The notes under the pieces are model-generated. The model did not search any database. It was not told where the DNA came from and was given only the letters and a program-made list of their open reading frames with translations. Shown one piece after another: positions 63,820-64,000 of a stretch of DNA of 64,000 nt. Source of the stretch: Niveispirillum fermenti. Its GTDB lineage: Bacteria; Pseudomonadota; Alphaproteobacteria; Azospirillales; Azospirillaceae. The stretch's first letter is position 1. Each line of letters begins with the position of its first letter. Made by a program: the position numbers and the translations under genes. The stretch spans positions 1 to 64,000 of the forward strand of contig NZ_JBLTXA010000008.1 of assembly GCF_048066175.1 (NCBI RefSeq), written 5' to 3'.

Positions 63820-64000
63820 TCATTCCTCGTTCTCGGCGGGGGGACGCCCGGCGGCACCGCGCGGATCGGCCGCATGGGGGTTCAGCGTGGCCGGGCCGCC
63901 GGCGGCGAGGGCCAGCCGGTTGCTGGCGGCTTCCAGCCTTGCTTCCAGTTCGAACAGGACCACATCCTTGGGCAGGCCGGGCGGGATGGGCGGCAGAAAT
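63820..64000 (-). CDS. 3' end of an unknown gene (partial)
   Basis: The minus strand stays open from the window edge to a TGA at 63820-63822. The last 60 residues read L-P-P-I-P-P-G-L-P-K-D, then a helical stretch L-F-E-L-E-A-R-L-E-A-A, then a disordered acidic end P-A-E-N-E-E. Codon use is typical of real genes here. The start lies outside the window, so the family cannot be named. Confidence 0.5.
   Translation of the reverse strand, partial: FLPPIPPGLPKDVVLFELEARLEAASNRLALAAGGPATLNPHAADPRGAAGRPPAENEE

Overview
The window is GC-rich chromosomal DNA from an alphaproteobacterium. The likely order is Rhodospirillales, possibly near Azospirillum/Niveispirillum; this is inferred from gene content (argD-argF-hslO, rimP-nusA-ylxR-infB, a TIGR02186-like protein, DUF2125, DUF2889, a Tim44-like protein, bactofilin) and not from a phylogenetic marker. 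About 60 protein genes or gene remnants and three tRNAs can be supported.

Layout. 1-2982: class 3 asparaginase, an RNA methyltransferase, a small secreted protein and gpt. 3106-3298: two identical tRNA-Arg(ACG) genes. 3299-4950: a decayed island with fragments of arsC, a type I secreted protein C-terminus and a tyrosine recombinase, plus large palindromes. 4911-11995: a complete type II-C CRISPR-Cas locus with a leftward tracrRNA, cas9 (1082 aa), cas1, cas2 and an array of 32 full repeats. An IS21-family element (11996-14622) cuts the 33rd repeat, and no repeats follow it. 14749-20732: leftward cytochrome c maturation operon ccmCDEFGHI without ccmA or ccmB. 20836-23583: a GGDEF-EAL protein with a degenerate phytochrome-like front end. 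24036-29893: two coupled unknown proteins, pcp, a TauE/SafE permease with its TIGR02186 partner, a universal stress protein and DUF2244. 30046-34671: nth, hemW, tRNA-Arg(CCT), adhP-like alcohol dehydrogenase and a TrmA/RumA-family methyltransferase. 34692-39063: thioesterase, small acidic protein, pyrF-trpF-GNAT, DUF2889 and bactofilin. 39316-42367: argD-argF-hslO. 42531-48320: small protein, dnaK, dnaJ, murJ. 48484-54933: trpS, fxsA, Tim44-like, mltA, DUF2125, ChaC-like and an MBL hydrolase. 55084-62941: OmpA-like barrel, then infB, ylxR, nusA, rimP, then a second barrel. 63472-64000: a small secreted protein and the 3' end of an unknown gene.

How the parts work together. The CRISPR locus carries what type II-C interference and adaptation need: nuclease with intact RuvC and HNH residues, cas1-cas2, an anti-repeat RNA with promoter and terminator, and an array. 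The repeat reads GTTGCC... on the minus strand and ends in a -10-like hexamer there. A minus-strand terminator lies between cas2 and the array. Together these suggest leftward crRNA transcription from promoters inside each repeat, so the array could still be expressed although its far end was lost to the IS element. The rest of the window is mostly tightly packed housekeeping operons, often joined by 4-bp ATGA overlaps.

The least explained structure is a dispersed intergenic repeat (copies near 1-50, 37751-37844, 52246-52285 and 55957-56052). Its terminal hairpin shows compensatory base changes between copies.
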